A DNA stretch of 64,000 bases from Amycolatopsis sp. FDAARGOS 1241 (GCF_016889705.1 NZ_CP069526.1:5890001-5954000), one strand, 5' to 3'; counted from the first letter of the stretch, positions 26,101-33,675 are shown. Made by a program: numbers and translations. The notes: a model not told the origin generated them from the letters alone.

Positions 26101-26512
26101 CCGGCAGGCCGAGCGACAGCTCCGCGCCGTACCCCGTGCGGACGCCGATCTCCCGCGCCGCTTCGGCGAAGCGGACCGCGCCGTACATGCCGTCGCGGTC
26201 GGTGAGCACGAGCGCGTCGAGCCCCAGCCGCACGGCCTCCTCCACCAGCACCTCGGGCGACGTGACGCCGTCGAGGAACGAGAAGTACGAGTGCAGGTGC
26301 AGCTCCGCGTACGGCACCCGCGGCTCGTCGGACTCGATGTCGGCCCACGGCTGAAGCCGCTTGGGCGGCCGGTAGCCCTCCCGCTTGCGCGACCACGCGG
26401 GCGAGTCCCCGCCGTCGCCGCGCACGGGCGCGCGTCCCGCCGCGATCCGCTCCAGCTCAGCCCACCGCATGAGCGGGTTGTTGAAGCCGCCTCGCCCGTC
26501 CTGCTGGTCCAC
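23174..26512 (-). CDS. dnaE2: Error-prone DNA polymerase III alpha subunit, DnaE2
   Basis: A 1,112-residue C-family polymerase. The PHP domain begins at about residue 67 (AELHLHSYFSFLDG). The palm carries the catalytic acidic motif PDIDVDIESDRR, the finger region has AEADQLRRAMGAKR, and a C-terminal OB fold follows (VHVGGAITHKQRPATAGGIT). Length and N-terminus match DnaE2 rather than the replicative DnaE1 (about 1,180 residues). DnaE2 performs damage-induced mutagenic translesion synthesis with ImuA' and ImuB. Neither partner gene lies in the flanking sequence. An SOS box 71 bases upstream indicates LexA control. Confidence 0.95.
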   Translation of the reverse strand: MDQQDGRGGFNNPLMRWAELERIAAGRAPVRGDGGDSPAWSRKREGYRPPKRLQPWADIESDEPRVPYAELHLHSYFSFLDGVTSPEVLVEEAVRLGLDALVLTDRDGMYGAVRFAEAAREIGVRTGYGAELSLGLPAPQGGVADPAGTHLQVIARDIDGYRRLCSVISRGQLAGEKGRPVLALDDVADELRGHVLVLSGCRKGAVRGALARGDDAGAAAALKTLADRFGRDNVAVELLEQGLPLDDVHNDLLAALAGELKLPTVATNNVHYARPEQARHAAAVAAIRARRSVDDLEGWLPADGTAFLRSGAEQAGRFARYPGAVQRAALLGVECAFDLALVAPELPPFGVPAAFADEDDFLRHLTFEGAARRYGSRADNPKAYAQLDHELDVIRRLGFPGYFLVVWDIVRFCRQENILAQGRGSAANSAVCFALQISHADPVKWNLLFERFLAPERDGPPDIDVDIESDRREEVIQYVYEKHGRFHAAQVANVITYRARSAIRDAAKALGYSQGQQDAFGKQVDRWSSVASGSAPGEREGHDIPEDVLECATWLEDTPRHLGVHSGGMVIAKTPVSEIVPVEWATAADRSVLQWDKDDCAAIGLTKFDLLGLGMLSALHYTIDLVAEHHDVHIGLHDLDLADPSVYDMLCEADAVGVFQVESRAQLGTLPRLRPRKFYDLVVEVALIRPGPIQGGSVHPYIRRRRGEEKWEHAHPLLASALERTLGVPLFQEQVMQMARDVASFTAAEADQLRRAMGAKRSSAKMRRLAGRFFEGAAANGVAPELAARIFEQIHAFSGYGFPEAHSMSFALLVYASAWFKRYYPAAFCAGLLRAQPMGFYSPQSLVADARHHGVLTRSPDLNRSLPHATLESCPDSTGGVAIRLGLAGIRSVGQDVADRIVAERDASGPFASIGELTERVQLARPVVESLATAGAFGSVDRRSALWAAGPAASIRAGHLPGLALGHHAPALPGMTAFELATADLWATGITPDRHPVSFLREHLDTLGAIPAGELLAVPDGTRVHVGGAITHKQRPATAGGITFLNLEDETGMANVIVSVGVWRRGRRVLQNHSAVVVRGIAQVGQGTVSIVADRIEPLDLRNLALKSRDFR

Positions 26513-26582
26513 CGCACCGTCCTCGCTCGCGTGGAGTTGCGCCGCGGGGAAGACAGCGTGTTCCGGCCTGCACCCGGATCAG

Positions 26583-26598
26583 GGGAACAGGTGTTCGA
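26583..26598 (-). promoter_or_regulatory. SOS (LexA) box of dnaE2
   Basis: On the minus strand this reads TCGAACACCTGTTCCC; the actinobacterial SOS consensus is TCGAAC-N4-GTTCGA, matched at ten of twelve fixed positions. It lies 71 bases before the dnaE2 start and about 95 bases before the divergent TetR gene. Confidence 0.75.
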
Positions 26599-26692
26599 AA
26601 ACCCAGCTTACCTCCTCGCGTCACCGGGGGCCGCAGCGAGGCAGGCCACATCACTGGACCGCCAGGCCCAGACCTGGACTACAGTCCCGCCC

Positions 26693-27283
26693 GTGGACGC
26701 GCCCAGGCTGACCCCGAAGGGACAGGCGACGCGGGCGCGCATCGTCGAAGCGGCGGCGGAACTGGTCGCCGGGCGCGGGGTGCACGGCACCGGCAACGGG
26801 CAGCTGCGCGCCAGGGCCGGCGTCAGCGGTTCGCAGCTCGCGCACTACTTCCCGGACAAAGCCGGGTGGGTGCGCGCCGTGCTGGAGTGGCGGGCGGGCA
26901 CGGCGCCGGCGGGCCACCGCCGGGCGCAGCCGGACAGCCTCGACCGGCTGCGCAGCTGGGCCGAGCACGTCCGGCCCGACGAGTTCGGCGCGCTCGCGGC
27001 CGAGCTCGCCAAGTCCGGGCTGGACGGGCACGACGAGGTGCGAGCCGGCTTCGACCGGTGGACGGAGCTGTTCCGCGGCGGCTTCCAGGCGATGCGCGAC
27101 CGCGGCGAGCCGGCGCCCCGAGCCGACCCCGGTCACCTCGCCCGCGTGCTGCCGGCCGCGTATCAAGGCGGTTCGCTGCTCACCCGCGCCCCCAGCGACG
27201 GCACCGCCCTGCGGGACGCGCTCCACGGCGCCCTCGCCCACGTCACGAAGTTCAGGAAAACCCGAGGAGTAGGAGAAGCATGA
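26693..27283 (+). CDS. TetR-family transcriptional regulator
   Basis: A 196-residue TetR-type protein: N-terminal helix-turn-helix (ATRARIVEAAAELVAGRGVH, GVSGSQLAHYFPDKAGWVRA) and a C-terminal ligand domain. The GTG at 26693 lies eight bases after TACAGT (26680-26685), a good -10, so the mRNA is probably leaderless. A very long ORF upstream in the same frame is antisense to dnaE2 and is not real. Its TGA overlaps the ATG of the ABM-domain gene, so it forms a two-gene operon with its probable target. Confidence 0.85.
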   Translation: MDAPRLTPKGQATRARIVEAAAELVAGRGVHGTGNGQLRARAGVSGSQLAHYFPDKAGWVRAVLEWRAGTAPAGHRRAQPDSLDRLRSWAEHVRPDEFGALAAELAKSGLDGHDEVRAGFDRWTELFRGGFQAMRDRGEPAPRADPGHLARVLPAAYQGGSLLTRAPSDGTALRDALHGALAHVTKFRKTRGVGEA

Positions 27284-27573
27284 CCCAGCTGCAGGTGATC
27301 GCCCGCTACACCGTGTCCGCCGGCCAGGAGGACGCCGTCGCGGCGCTCGTGCCCGAGCTCGCGAAGGCCGCGCGCACGGAGCCGGGCAACGTGTCGTTCG
27401 ACGTGTACCGCTCGTTCGACGACCCGCGCTCGCTCGTGCTGCTCGAGCGCTACGTCTCGCGGGAGGCGTTCGCCGAGCACCGCGAGACGGAGCACTTCAA
27501 GCGGCTCGTGCTCGAAGGCATCGTGCCGCTGCTGGACGAGCGGACCGTGGAGCTCTACGACGTCACCGGCTGA
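27280..27573 (+). CDS. Antibiotic biosynthesis monooxygenase (ABM) domain protein
   Basis: A 97-residue dimeric alpha+beta barrel protein: LQVIARYTVSAGQEDAVAAL, EPGNVSFDVYRSFDDP and LERYVSREAFAEHRETEHF are typical of the YgiN/ABM family of cofactor-free quinol monooxygenases or heme-degrading relatives. It overlaps the TetR stop (ATGA) and has a GTAGGAG Shine-Dalgarno. It is probably repressed by that TetR. Its substrate is likely a quinol or polyphenol, by family only. Confidence 0.85.
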   Translation: MTQLQVIARYTVSAGQEDAVAALVPELAKAARTEPGNVSFDVYRSFDDPRSLVLLERYVSREAFAEHRETEHFKRLVLEGIVPLLDERTVELYDVTG

Positions 27574-27593
27574 GTCCACCGAGTCCGCCGGCA

Positions 27594-27604
27594 CCACAGT
27601 GGAC
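27594..27604. repeat. CCACAGTGGAC palindrome copy
   Basis: One of several intergenic copies of a CCAC(A/T)GTGGAC element, here between the converging ABM and UbiD genes. Similar copies stand at 1014-1024, about 1623-1632 and 11474-11484, with CCACNGCGG variants at 20700 and 33632. Many sit shortly after stop codons. Confidence 0.6.
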
Positions 27605-27606
27605 GG

Positions 27607-29151
27607 TCACGAACCGGCGTAGCGCCCCCGTGCGGCGTCGGCCGCCGCCTGGCGGTCGGCGTCGGACCAGGCGCCCAGTTCGTAGCCGTGCCACGGTTCG
27701 GCCAGGGTCAGCTCCGGCAGCCCCAGCTCCTGCCACAAGTCCTGCGCGCGCTCCATGAACTCCTTGGCGGGCAAGGACGTCGGCGGGTACGGCCGCTTGC
27801 GCGTGGCGTCGATCAGCAGCGCCGAAGACAAGCTGCCGTCCTCGGCCGCCGACGGGTCGAGCCGCGGCAGCTTGCCCGGCAGGACGGTGACGTCGCGCGC
27901 GGGCTGCATGCGGAAGCTCATCGCCCACGCCACCGCGTTGAGGTCCTCGGGGTCGACGTCGTCGTCCACGGCGATGATCGTCTTGCCCATCGAAGCCTCG
28001 TACCCGGACGCGGCGTAGAGCGCCTGCCGCGCCTGGCCCGGCGTCGGGTTCTTCAGCTGGATCACGAAGAACATGTTGCAGGTGCCGCTCTCGTGCGTGA
28101 CGAAGCGCTGCACCGCGTTGATGTTGCACGCCTGCTTGAGGAAACGCAGGTACACGTTCTCGAAGGCGATCTTGCGCATCAGCGTCGACTCGCTCGGCGG
28201 GAACTCGCTGATGAACGCCTGCACGACCGGCGCCGTGCGGTGCGTGATGCAGCGGATCCGGAACACCGGCGAGGTCGTCTGCGGGCCCATGTACCCGCTC
28301 GCCTCGCCGAACGGACCCTCCGGTTCGAGGTGCTCCGGGTCGATCTCACCTTCGAGCACGATCTCCGCGTGCGCGGGCACCTCGAGGTCCACGATCTCGC
28401 AGCGCACCACTTCGAGCGGCCGGCCCATCAACCCGCCCGCCACGGCGTACTCGCTGACGCCGAACGGGATCTTCTGCGCGCCGGCGAACCCGACCGCGGG
28501 CACGGCGCCGAGGACGACCGCGGCTTCGAGTTTCTTGCCGAGGCGGCGGGCCTTGGCGAGGTGGATCGCGATGTGCTGCGTGGGCGTGTCCATCTGCAGG
28601 CCGATGCGGTCGGGCCCCTTGACCATGCCGCGGTAGATGCCGACGTTGTACGTGCCGTCTTCCGGGTCCTTCGTGATCCAGTACGGCGCGGTGAGGAACG
28701 GCGCCGGGTCGAAGCCGGGCGTCGAGATCGGGTGCGGGAAGCCGTCGACGCCGCGGAAGTCCAGGAGGGACTGTCCGGTGAGGACGTTCTCCTTGCACGG
28801 TCCCGTCTCGACCACGACGGGTTCCACGGGGTTGGCGAGCGCGGCCGCCCAGCGGCCGGCGACCTCGTCCGGCTTGGCGGCCAGCGCCGTGGTGTACACG
28901 GCGCGCGACGAAGCGAAGGCGCCCATCACCACGGTGCCCTCGAAGCTGCGCCCCGACCCGTCCGTCACGTTCTCGAAGAGGAACGCCTTGCGCTCGGCCT
29001 CCGGCAGCCCGCGAAACTGCAGGCGCACCAACGGAACCAGCTCCGTGTCCTTGTCGACGGGCCGGGTCACCCGCACCAGCAGGCCGCGGCGGTCCAGTTC
29101 GGCCAGGTACTCGCGGAGGTCGCCGTAGGGGTACTCGTTCGCGCTCGTCAC
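27607..29151 (-). CDS. UbiD-family (prFMN-dependent) decarboxylase
   Basis: A 514-residue UbiD-type enzyme that decarboxylates or carboxylates aromatic or unsaturated acids using prenylated FMN. The active-site Arg lies in YNVGIYRGMV, and the two glutamates in LEPEGPFGEASGYMG; the prFMN/metal Asn/His region (ISTPGFDPAPFLTAPYWITK) is present. The GTG start has GAAAGAGGAACG upstream. No ubiX (prenyltransferase) gene is adjacent, so prFMN must come from elsewhere. It lies beside the aromatic-acid transporter and monooxygenase cluster and probably handles a phenolic carboxylic acid. Confidence 0.92.
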   Translation of the reverse strand: MTSANEYPYGDLREYLAELDRRGLLVRVTRPVDKDTELVPLVRLQFRGLPEAERKAFLFENVTDGSGRSFEGTVVMGAFASSRAVYTTALAAKPDEVAGRWAAALANPVEPVVVETGPCKENVLTGQSLLDFRGVDGFPHPISTPGFDPAPFLTAPYWITKDPEDGTYNVGIYRGMVKGPDRIGLQMDTPTQHIAIHLAKARRLGKKLEAAVVLGAVPAVGFAGAQKIPFGVSEYAVAGGLMGRPLEVVRCEIVDLEVPAHAEIVLEGEIDPEHLEPEGPFGEASGYMGPQTTSPVFRIRCITHRTAPVVQAFISEFPPSESTLMRKIAFENVYLRFLKQACNINAVQRFVTHESGTCNMFFVIQLKNPTPGQARQALYAASGYEASMGKTIIAVDDDVDPEDLNAVAWAMSFRMQPARDVTVLPGKLPRLDPSAAEDGSLSSALLIDATRKRPYPPTSLPAKEFMERAQDLWQELGLPELTLAEPWHGYELGAWSDADRQAAADAARGRYAGS

Positions 29152-29191
29152 CGTTCCTCTTTCGTCAGCGGGAAAAACTCACGGACTCCGT

Positions 29192-29209
29192 GTTACCGGA
29201 GCCGTTAAC
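29192..29209. promoter_or_regulatory. Imperfect palindrome before the UbiD gene
   Basis: GTTACCGGAGCCGTTAAC has seven of eight arm bases paired around a central AG. It lies 41 bases upstream of the UbiD start and could be an operator for a regulator not identified here. Confidence 0.35.
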
Positions 29210-29332
29210 AAACGTGCGAAGGACCTCGAAACCGTCTCCGCCACACCGGTGCCGGAGTACGGTTTTCCTTGCCGGCACTGGGGTTCCGTGCGTCTCGGTT
29301 CCGCATCATCCGGGCGGCTCCCCTGTTCGGCG

Positions 29333-29361
29333 TTGACACCCGGTCGGGCTCGACCTATCGT
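29333..29361 (+). promoter_or_regulatory. Strong promoter of the MFS transporter transcript
   Basis: TTGACA (29333-29338) and TATCGT (29356-29361) are separated by exactly 17 bp. Transcription would start near 29368, giving a leader of about 118 bases that contains the A/T-rich AAGTCAGGTACTAAAGTTAA site at 29388-29407, a probable MarR target. This is one of the best sigma-70-type promoters in the window. Confidence 0.65.
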
Positions 29362-29387
29362 CTCCCGCATCATTTATGGCTGTCAAG

Positions 29388-29407
29388 TCAGGTACTAAAG
29401 TTAAATA
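29388..29407. promoter_or_regulatory. MarR-type site in the leader of the MFS gene
   Basis: AAGTCAGGTACTAAAGTTAA shares the ten-base AAGTCAGGTA with the site before the flavin reductase gene (minus strand, about 35857-35866). Both lie in unusually A/T-rich promoter DNA. Binding just downstream of the start point would block elongation. Confidence 0.45.
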
Positions 29408-29485
29408 AATCCTGTCCACCCGCGGCACCTGTCCCCCACACGGTGATGTGTCGTGTGCTGGTGCCGCCCGGGCCGAGGAGCGCGG

Positions 29486-30844
29486 ATGCGACCCGCTGCC
29501 ACGTTCGACCACTGTCTCACCGAGACCCCCCTGACGTCCCGGGTCCTCGCGATCGCCGCGATCGGCGGCGCCGCGGTGATCTTCGACGGCTACGACCTGC
29601 AGGCCCTGGCCTACGCGCTGCCGAAGATCGTCGCCGAGTGGCACATCTCCCCCGTCCAGGCGGGCCTGCTCGCGTCGTTCACGTTCGTCGGCCTCTTCAT
29701 CGGCGCCGTCGGGCTCGGCGCGCTCGGCGACCGCTTCGGGCGCAAGCGCATGCTCGTGCTGGGCGTGTCCGTGTTCGCCGTCTTCATGGGCACGGCCGGG
29801 TTCGCCGGCGACTACACCCAATTCGCGGTCCTGCGGTTCTGCGCCGCCATCGGCATGGGCGGCGTGCTGCCCGCGACGATCGCGATGCTCGGCGAATACG
29901 TGCCCGTCCGGCGCCGCGGTCGCATGATCGCCGTGTCGGCGGGCTGCTTCACGTTCGGCTTCGTGCTCGCCGCCGTCGCGGCGACGCTGCTGGTGCCGAG
30001 CTTCGGCTGGCGGCCGCTGTTCCACCTCTCCTACGCGGCACTGGTCGTCGCGGCCCTGATCGCCTGGTTCGTTCCGGAAACCCCGCAGTTCCTCGCCACG
30101 CGCAGCCGGTACGACGAAGCCCTCGCCACCGTCAAAAAGGTCTACCCGGCGATCTGGCCGGCCGCACAGGCCGCCGACCCCGCCGAGTTCTTCACCGGTC
30201 CGCGCACCAAGGACGGGCAGATCCAGCTGCGCACTCTGTGGACGGCGCGCTACCGCAACTCCACCCTCACCATCTCCCTGCTGTACTTGTTCCTGCAGTT
30301 CGTCGTGTACGCACTCGACTTCTGGATGGTGTCGCTGCTCGTCAAGCACGGCCTGTCCCTGGTCGGCAGTTACTCGTATGCGATCGAGCAGGCGGCCGCT
30401 GCCACCCTCGGCGGGTTCGTGCTCGGCTGGGTGCTCGACCGCATGAACCAGTACGCGGCCCTCGCCATCGCGTTCGCCGCCGGCGGCGTGTGCCTGGTGC
30501 TGTTCGGGTTCGCCACGTCCGTGGTCGCGCTGTACCTGCTCAACGCGCTGGCCGGCGCGTTCATCATCGGCGGCCAGAACGTGGTCCACACTCTCGTCAT
30601 GGCGACCTACGGTCCGGAGGCCCGCGCCACCGGCCTCGGCTGGGCGCTGGGCATCGGCAGGCTCGGCGGCCTGCTCGGGCCGCTCATCGGCGGGTACCTG
30701 CTCGCCGCTTCGCTGCCCTTCCCGGTGTACTTCCTGGTCTTCGCCGTGCCGGCTGTGCTGTGCTCGATCACAGTGGTGGTGCTGAGGGCCGTTCGAACAC
30801 CCCAGCCGGCCGCCATGACCCGCCAGCTTGACCCTAAATACTAA
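29486..30844 (+). CDS. MFS transporter, aromatic acid:H+ symporter (AAHS) family
   Basis: About 452 residues with 12 hydrophobic segments. The first segment carries FDGYDLQALAYALPKI, the acidic DGYD motif typical of AAHS permeases for benzoate or protocatechuate. The cytoplasmic loop GALGDRFGRKRM is the MFS signature between segments 2 and 3. The ATG at 29486 has GAGGAG six bases upstream. Inner-membrane uptake of an aromatic acid is the likely role. The NMT1-like, nitrilase, DUF2848 and cupin genes follow within 50 bp. Confidence 0.9.
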   Translation: MRPAATFDHCLTETPLTSRVLAIAAIGGAAVIFDGYDLQALAYALPKIVAEWHISPVQAGLLASFTFVGLFIGAVGLGALGDRFGRKRMLVLGVSVFAVFMGTAGFAGDYTQFAVLRFCAAIGMGGVLPATIAMLGEYVPVRRRGRMIAVSAGCFTFGFVLAAVAATLLVPSFGWRPLFHLSYAALVVAALIAWFVPETPQFLATRSRYDEALATVKKVYPAIWPAAQAADPAEFFTGPRTKDGQIQLRTLWTARYRNSTLTISLLYLFLQFVVYALDFWMVSLLVKHGLSLVGSYSYAIEQAAAATLGGFVLGWVLDRMNQYAALAIAFAAGGVCLVLFGFATSVVALYLLNALAGAFIIGGQNVVHTLVMATYGPEARATGLGWALGIGRLGGLLGPLIGGYLLAASLPFPVYFLVFAVPAVLCSITVVVLRAVRTPQPAAMTRQLDPKY

Positions 30845-30855
30845 GCTAAGTACAT

Positions 30856-30865
30856 TACTTGAGTA
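30856..30865. promoter_or_regulatory. MarR-type palindrome TACTTGAGTA
   Basis: TACTTGAGTA is a perfect ten-base palindrome around TG, between the MFS stop and the NMT1-like start. Close copies occur at 39932-39940 (ACTTGAGTA) and 40015-40026 (TAACTTGAGTTA). It suggests an internal, separately regulated promoter. Confidence 0.5.
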
Positions 30866-30894
30866 CTGTTAATTTCTTGACCAGGAAGGCCGCC

Positions 30895-31812
30895 ATGCGC
30901 CTTGCCGTGCCCGACCTCGTCTCGAACTCCTACTTCCCCGCGATCGCCGCGGTGGAGCTGGGATTCCTTCGCGACGAGGGACTCGACGTGGAGCTCGAAC
31001 TCCTCTTCCCCGTCACCGACGCTGCGGTTGCTCTTCGCGACGGGCAGATCGACTTCCTCGCCGGTTGCGCCCACGCCCCGCTCTACGCGGACCCCGCCTG
31101 GGGCGACCAGAAGCTGCTGGCCGCGCTCGCGCAGAACATGTACTGGTTCCTCGTGGTGCGGCCCGATCTCGACATCACCCGCGAGGACCTCGGGAAGCTG
31201 CGGGACATCCGGATCGGGGCCGCGCCCGGCCCCGATCTCGGCCTGCGCCGGCTGCTCGAGGCGGCGGGCACGGACCTGACCGGTGCGGGCGTCACCATCG
31301 CGCCCGTGGCCGGGGTCGCTGGTGACGTCTCCTTCGGCGTCACCGCCGCCCAGGCCCTGGCCGACGGCAAGATCGACGCCTTCTGGGCCAACGGGATGGG
31401 CACCGAGGTCGCGGTGCGGCGCGGAGTCGGCAAGGTCGTGGTGGACGCCCGCCGCGACGGTGGCGAAGCCGCGCTGTACACCTTCCCGGCGCTGATGACG
31501 ACGGGCCGGACGGCGGCCGAGCGGCCGGATGAGACCGCCGCCGTCACCCGCGGCGTGCTGCGGGCGCAGCGCGAGCTGCGGCGCGACCCGTCGCTGGCCA
31601 CCAAGGTCGGCACCGCGCTGTTCCCCGAGATGGAAGCCGGGCTCATCGCGGGCCTGATCGAACGTGACGGGCCGTTCTACGAGCCCGCCATCTCGCCCGA
31701 GGCCGCGGCCGGGCTCGCCGGGTTCGCCCGCGCGACCGGGCTGACCGAGCGCGACCTCACGTACGACGACATGGTCGCCGCGGCCGCGCGCGACCTGTGG
31801 CAGACCTCGTGA
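30895..31812 (+). CDS. NMT1/SsuA-like binding protein without a signal peptide
   Basis: A 305-residue protein with the type 2 periplasmic-binding fold of NMT1/SsuA/TauA proteins (YFPAIAAVELGFLRDEGLDV, DGQIDFLAGCAHAPLY, DIRIGAAPGPDLGLRRLLEA, ALADGKIDAFWANG). The sequence starts directly with the fold (MRLAVPDLVSNSYFP), with neither signal peptide nor lipobox, so it should stay in the cytoplasm. ACCAGGAAGG supports ATG 30895. It overlaps the nitrilase start. A cytosolic binding-fold protein among catabolic enzymes may be an enzyme, as in THI5-like proteins, or a sensor. Confidence 0.8.
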   Translation: MRLAVPDLVSNSYFPAIAAVELGFLRDEGLDVELELLFPVTDAAVALRDGQIDFLAGCAHAPLYADPAWGDQKLLAALAQNMYWFLVVRPDLDITREDLGKLRDIRIGAAPGPDLGLRRLLEAAGTDLTGAGVTIAPVAGVAGDVSFGVTAAQALADGKIDAFWANGMGTEVAVRRGVGKVVVDARRDGGEAALYTFPALMTTGRTAAERPDETAAVTRGVLRAQRELRRDPSLATKVGTALFPEMEAGLIAGLIERDGPFYEPAISPEAAAGLAGFARATGLTERDLTYDDMVAAAARDLWQTS

Positions 31813-32618
31813 GGATCGCGCTCGTCCAGATCGCGAGCCCGCAGGACGAGCCCGTCGCCGCCCGGTTCGACCGGGTGGCCGGGCTCGTCCGCTCGGCGGC
31901 CGCGGCCGACCTGATCGTCCTGCCCGAGCTGTGGGCGACCGGCTACTTCGCGTTCGACGACTACGCACGCGACGCCGAACCGGCCGACGGCCCGTCGGTG
32001 ACCCGCCTCGGTGAGCTCGCCCGCGAGACCGGCGCGTACCTGCACGGTGGCAGCTTCGTCGAGCGGCTGCCCGACGGCGCGCTGCGCAACACCGCCGTGC
32101 TGTTCGACCCGGCCGGCGAGCTCGTGCACAGCTACAGCAAGGTGCACGTCTTCGGCTACCAGTCGAAGGAAGCGCAGCTGCTCAAGCCCGGTGACCACGT
32201 GTCCGCCGTGGCCACGCCGTTCGGCCCGGTCGCCGGCACCACGTGCTACGACCTGCGCTTCCCCGAGCTGTGGCGCTGCCTCGTCGACGCCGGCGCCGAG
32301 ATCGTGATCGTGCCCGCCGCGTGGCCTGCGGCGCGCCTGGCCCACTGGCAGCTGTTCACCACGGCCCGCGCCGTGGAGGACCAGGTGCTCGTGGTGGCGT
32401 GCAACGCCACCGGCAGCCAGGGCGGGGTCGAGCTCGGCGGGCACAGCCGCGTCGTCGACCCGTGGGGCACCGTGCTCGCCGAGGCCGGCACCGAAGAGGG
32501 CATCACGTGGTGCGAGGCCGACCCCGGCGTCGTCCCGGCCACGCGCGAGCAGTTCCCCGTGCTCGGCGACCGGCTCCCCAGCTACCAGGACCTGACCAAC
32601 CGAGGAGCGCACGCATGA
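31809..32618 (+). CDS. Nitrilase-superfamily carbon-nitrogen hydrolase
   Basis: About 269 residues with the complete Glu-Lys-Cys triad of the superfamily: E in LIVLPELWATGYF, K in YSKVHVFGYQ and C in TTCYDLRFPELWR. The last motif is that of the amidase/omega-amidase branches rather than true nitrilases. GTG 31809 overlaps the preceding stop (GTGA); an in-frame GTG at 31797 is an alternative. The downstream ATG overlaps its own stop, so the gene is tightly coupled on both sides. It probably hydrolyses an amide made by the pathway. Confidence 0.9.
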   Translation: MRIALVQIASPQDEPVAARFDRVAGLVRSAAAADLIVLPELWATGYFAFDDYARDAEPADGPSVTRLGELARETGAYLHGGSFVERLPDGALRNTAVLFDPAGELVHSYSKVHVFGYQSKEAQLLKPGDHVSAVATPFGPVAGTTCYDLRFPELWRCLVDAGAEIVIVPAAWPAARLAHWQLFTTARAVEDQVLVVACNATGSQGGVELGGHSRVVDPWGTVLAEAGTEEGITWCEADPGVVPATREQFPVLGDRLPSYQDLTNRGAHA

Positions 32619-33253
32619 CCGCACTCACCTTCACCGTGGCCGGAACGGGCGAAACCGTCACGGTCACCGACTTCGACCTCGTGGTCGCCGGGTACACCGG
32701 CCGCGACGAGGCCGCTGTGAAGCACCACATCGACGAGCTCGCCGCCATCGGCGTGCCGCCGCCCGACTCCGTCCCGGCGTTCTACGAGCTCGAGGCGGCG
32801 CTGGCGACGCAGGCCGCGACGATCTCCGTGTCGGGCACCAACACCTCCGGCGAGGTCGAGCCCGTGCTCGTGCGCGCCGGCGGCAAGCTGTACCTCACGG
32901 TGGGCTCCGACCACACCGACCGCGACATCGAGACCTCCAGCGTCAAGGACTCGAAGGCCGCGTGCCCCAAGCCGCTCGGCGCCACCGTGGTGCCCGTGGA
33001 GAACCCCGACTGGGACGCGATCGTCGCCGAATCCACTGTGGACGGCGTGCGTTACCAGCACGGTCCGCTCAGCGCCTTGCGCATCCCGACCGACGTGCTG
33101 GCGCTGCACCCGGGTTCGGACTCGCGCGACCTGGTCATGTTCTGCGGCACCCTCACGCTGATCGACGGCAAGTTCGTGCCGGGCCGCGACTGGACACTGT
33201 CGCTGGCACTGCCCGGCGGTCCCGAGCTCACGCACACCTACTCGGTGTCCTGA
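32615..33253 (+). CDS. DUF2848-family protein
   Basis: A 212-residue protein matching DUF2848: a VVAGYTGRDEAAVKHHIDEL region near residue 27, GVPPPDSVPAFYELE, a central SDHTDRDIETSSVKDSKAAC-type segment and a C-terminal beta domain. The family is related in fold to fumarylacetoacetate hydrolases and is found in catabolic clusters; its reaction is not known to me. The segment SDHTDR and the conserved Lys/Cys nearby are candidate functional residues. The start overlaps the nitrilase stop (ATGA). Confidence 0.85.
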   Translation: MTALTFTVAGTGETVTVTDFDLVVAGYTGRDEAAVKHHIDELAAIGVPPPDSVPAFYELEAALATQAATISVSGTNTSGEVEPVLVRAGGKLYLTVGSDHTDRDIETSSVKDSKAACPKPLGATVVPVENPDWDAIVAESTVDGVRYQHGPLSALRIPTDVLALHPGSDSRDLVMFCGTLTLIDGKFVPGRDWTLSLALPGGPELTHTYSVS

Positions 33254-33280
33254 CCCCAGAACCGGAGAGAGAGAAACCCC

Positions 33281-33628
33281 ATGGCCAAGCCGGAACACGA
33301 GTTCTTCCCCACCAAGACGGTCGAGTTCACCCCGTGCGCGGGTGTCGTGCCGCAGCTGACCGAGCGCATCCTCGCGGCCGACGGCGACACCGGCGTCGCG
33401 ACCCGCATGCTGCGCTTCGAGCCCGGCACCGACACCACCCCGAACGGCGTGCAGGTGCACGACTTCTGGGAAGAAGTCTACATCCTCGAGGGCTCCTTCA
33501 CCGACACGCGGCTCGGCGAGACCTTCTCCGCCGGCGACTACGCCTGCCGCCCGCCGGGCATGGAGCACGGCCCGTGGACGAGTGAGGAAGGCTGCCTGAC
33601 TTTCGAGGTGCGCTACCGCACGAGCTGA
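33281..33628 (+). CDS. Cupin-domain protein
   Basis: A 115-residue single-domain cupin. The first metal motif is weak (VQVHDFWEEVYILEGSF, with H-x-W-x-E-E in place of the common H-x-H-x4-E) and the second reads CRPPGMEHGPW. It resembles ChrR-like or acetylacetone-type cupins. GGAGAGAGAAACCCC precedes ATG 33281. It ends the NMT1/nitrilase/DUF2848 operon and is followed by a strong terminator. It may be a small dioxygenase or isomerase in the pathway. Confidence 0.85.
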   Translation: MAKPEHEFFPTKTVEFTPCAGVVPQLTERILAADGDTGVATRMLRFEPGTDTTPNGVQVHDFWEEVYILEGSFTDTRLGETFSAGDYACRPPGMEHGPWTSEEGCLTFEVRYRTS

Positions 33629-33645
33629 ACCGTCCACAGCGGACA

Positions 33646-33675
33646 GGGCGCCCGGTGCCGACCGGGCGCCCTTTC
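33646..33675 (+). terminator. Rho-independent terminator after the cupin gene
   Basis: GGGCGCCCGGT (33646-33656) and ACCGGGCGCCC (33661-33671) form a perfect eleven-base stem with a four-base loop, followed by TTTCT. Confidence 0.85.

Noticed and set aside
24095..26692. Very long plus-strand ORF opposite dnaE2, continuous with the TetR gene
   Set aside because: It is rich in Arg/Val/His and antisense to a clear DNA polymerase; only its last 196 codons (from 26693) have TetR similarity and a promoter.
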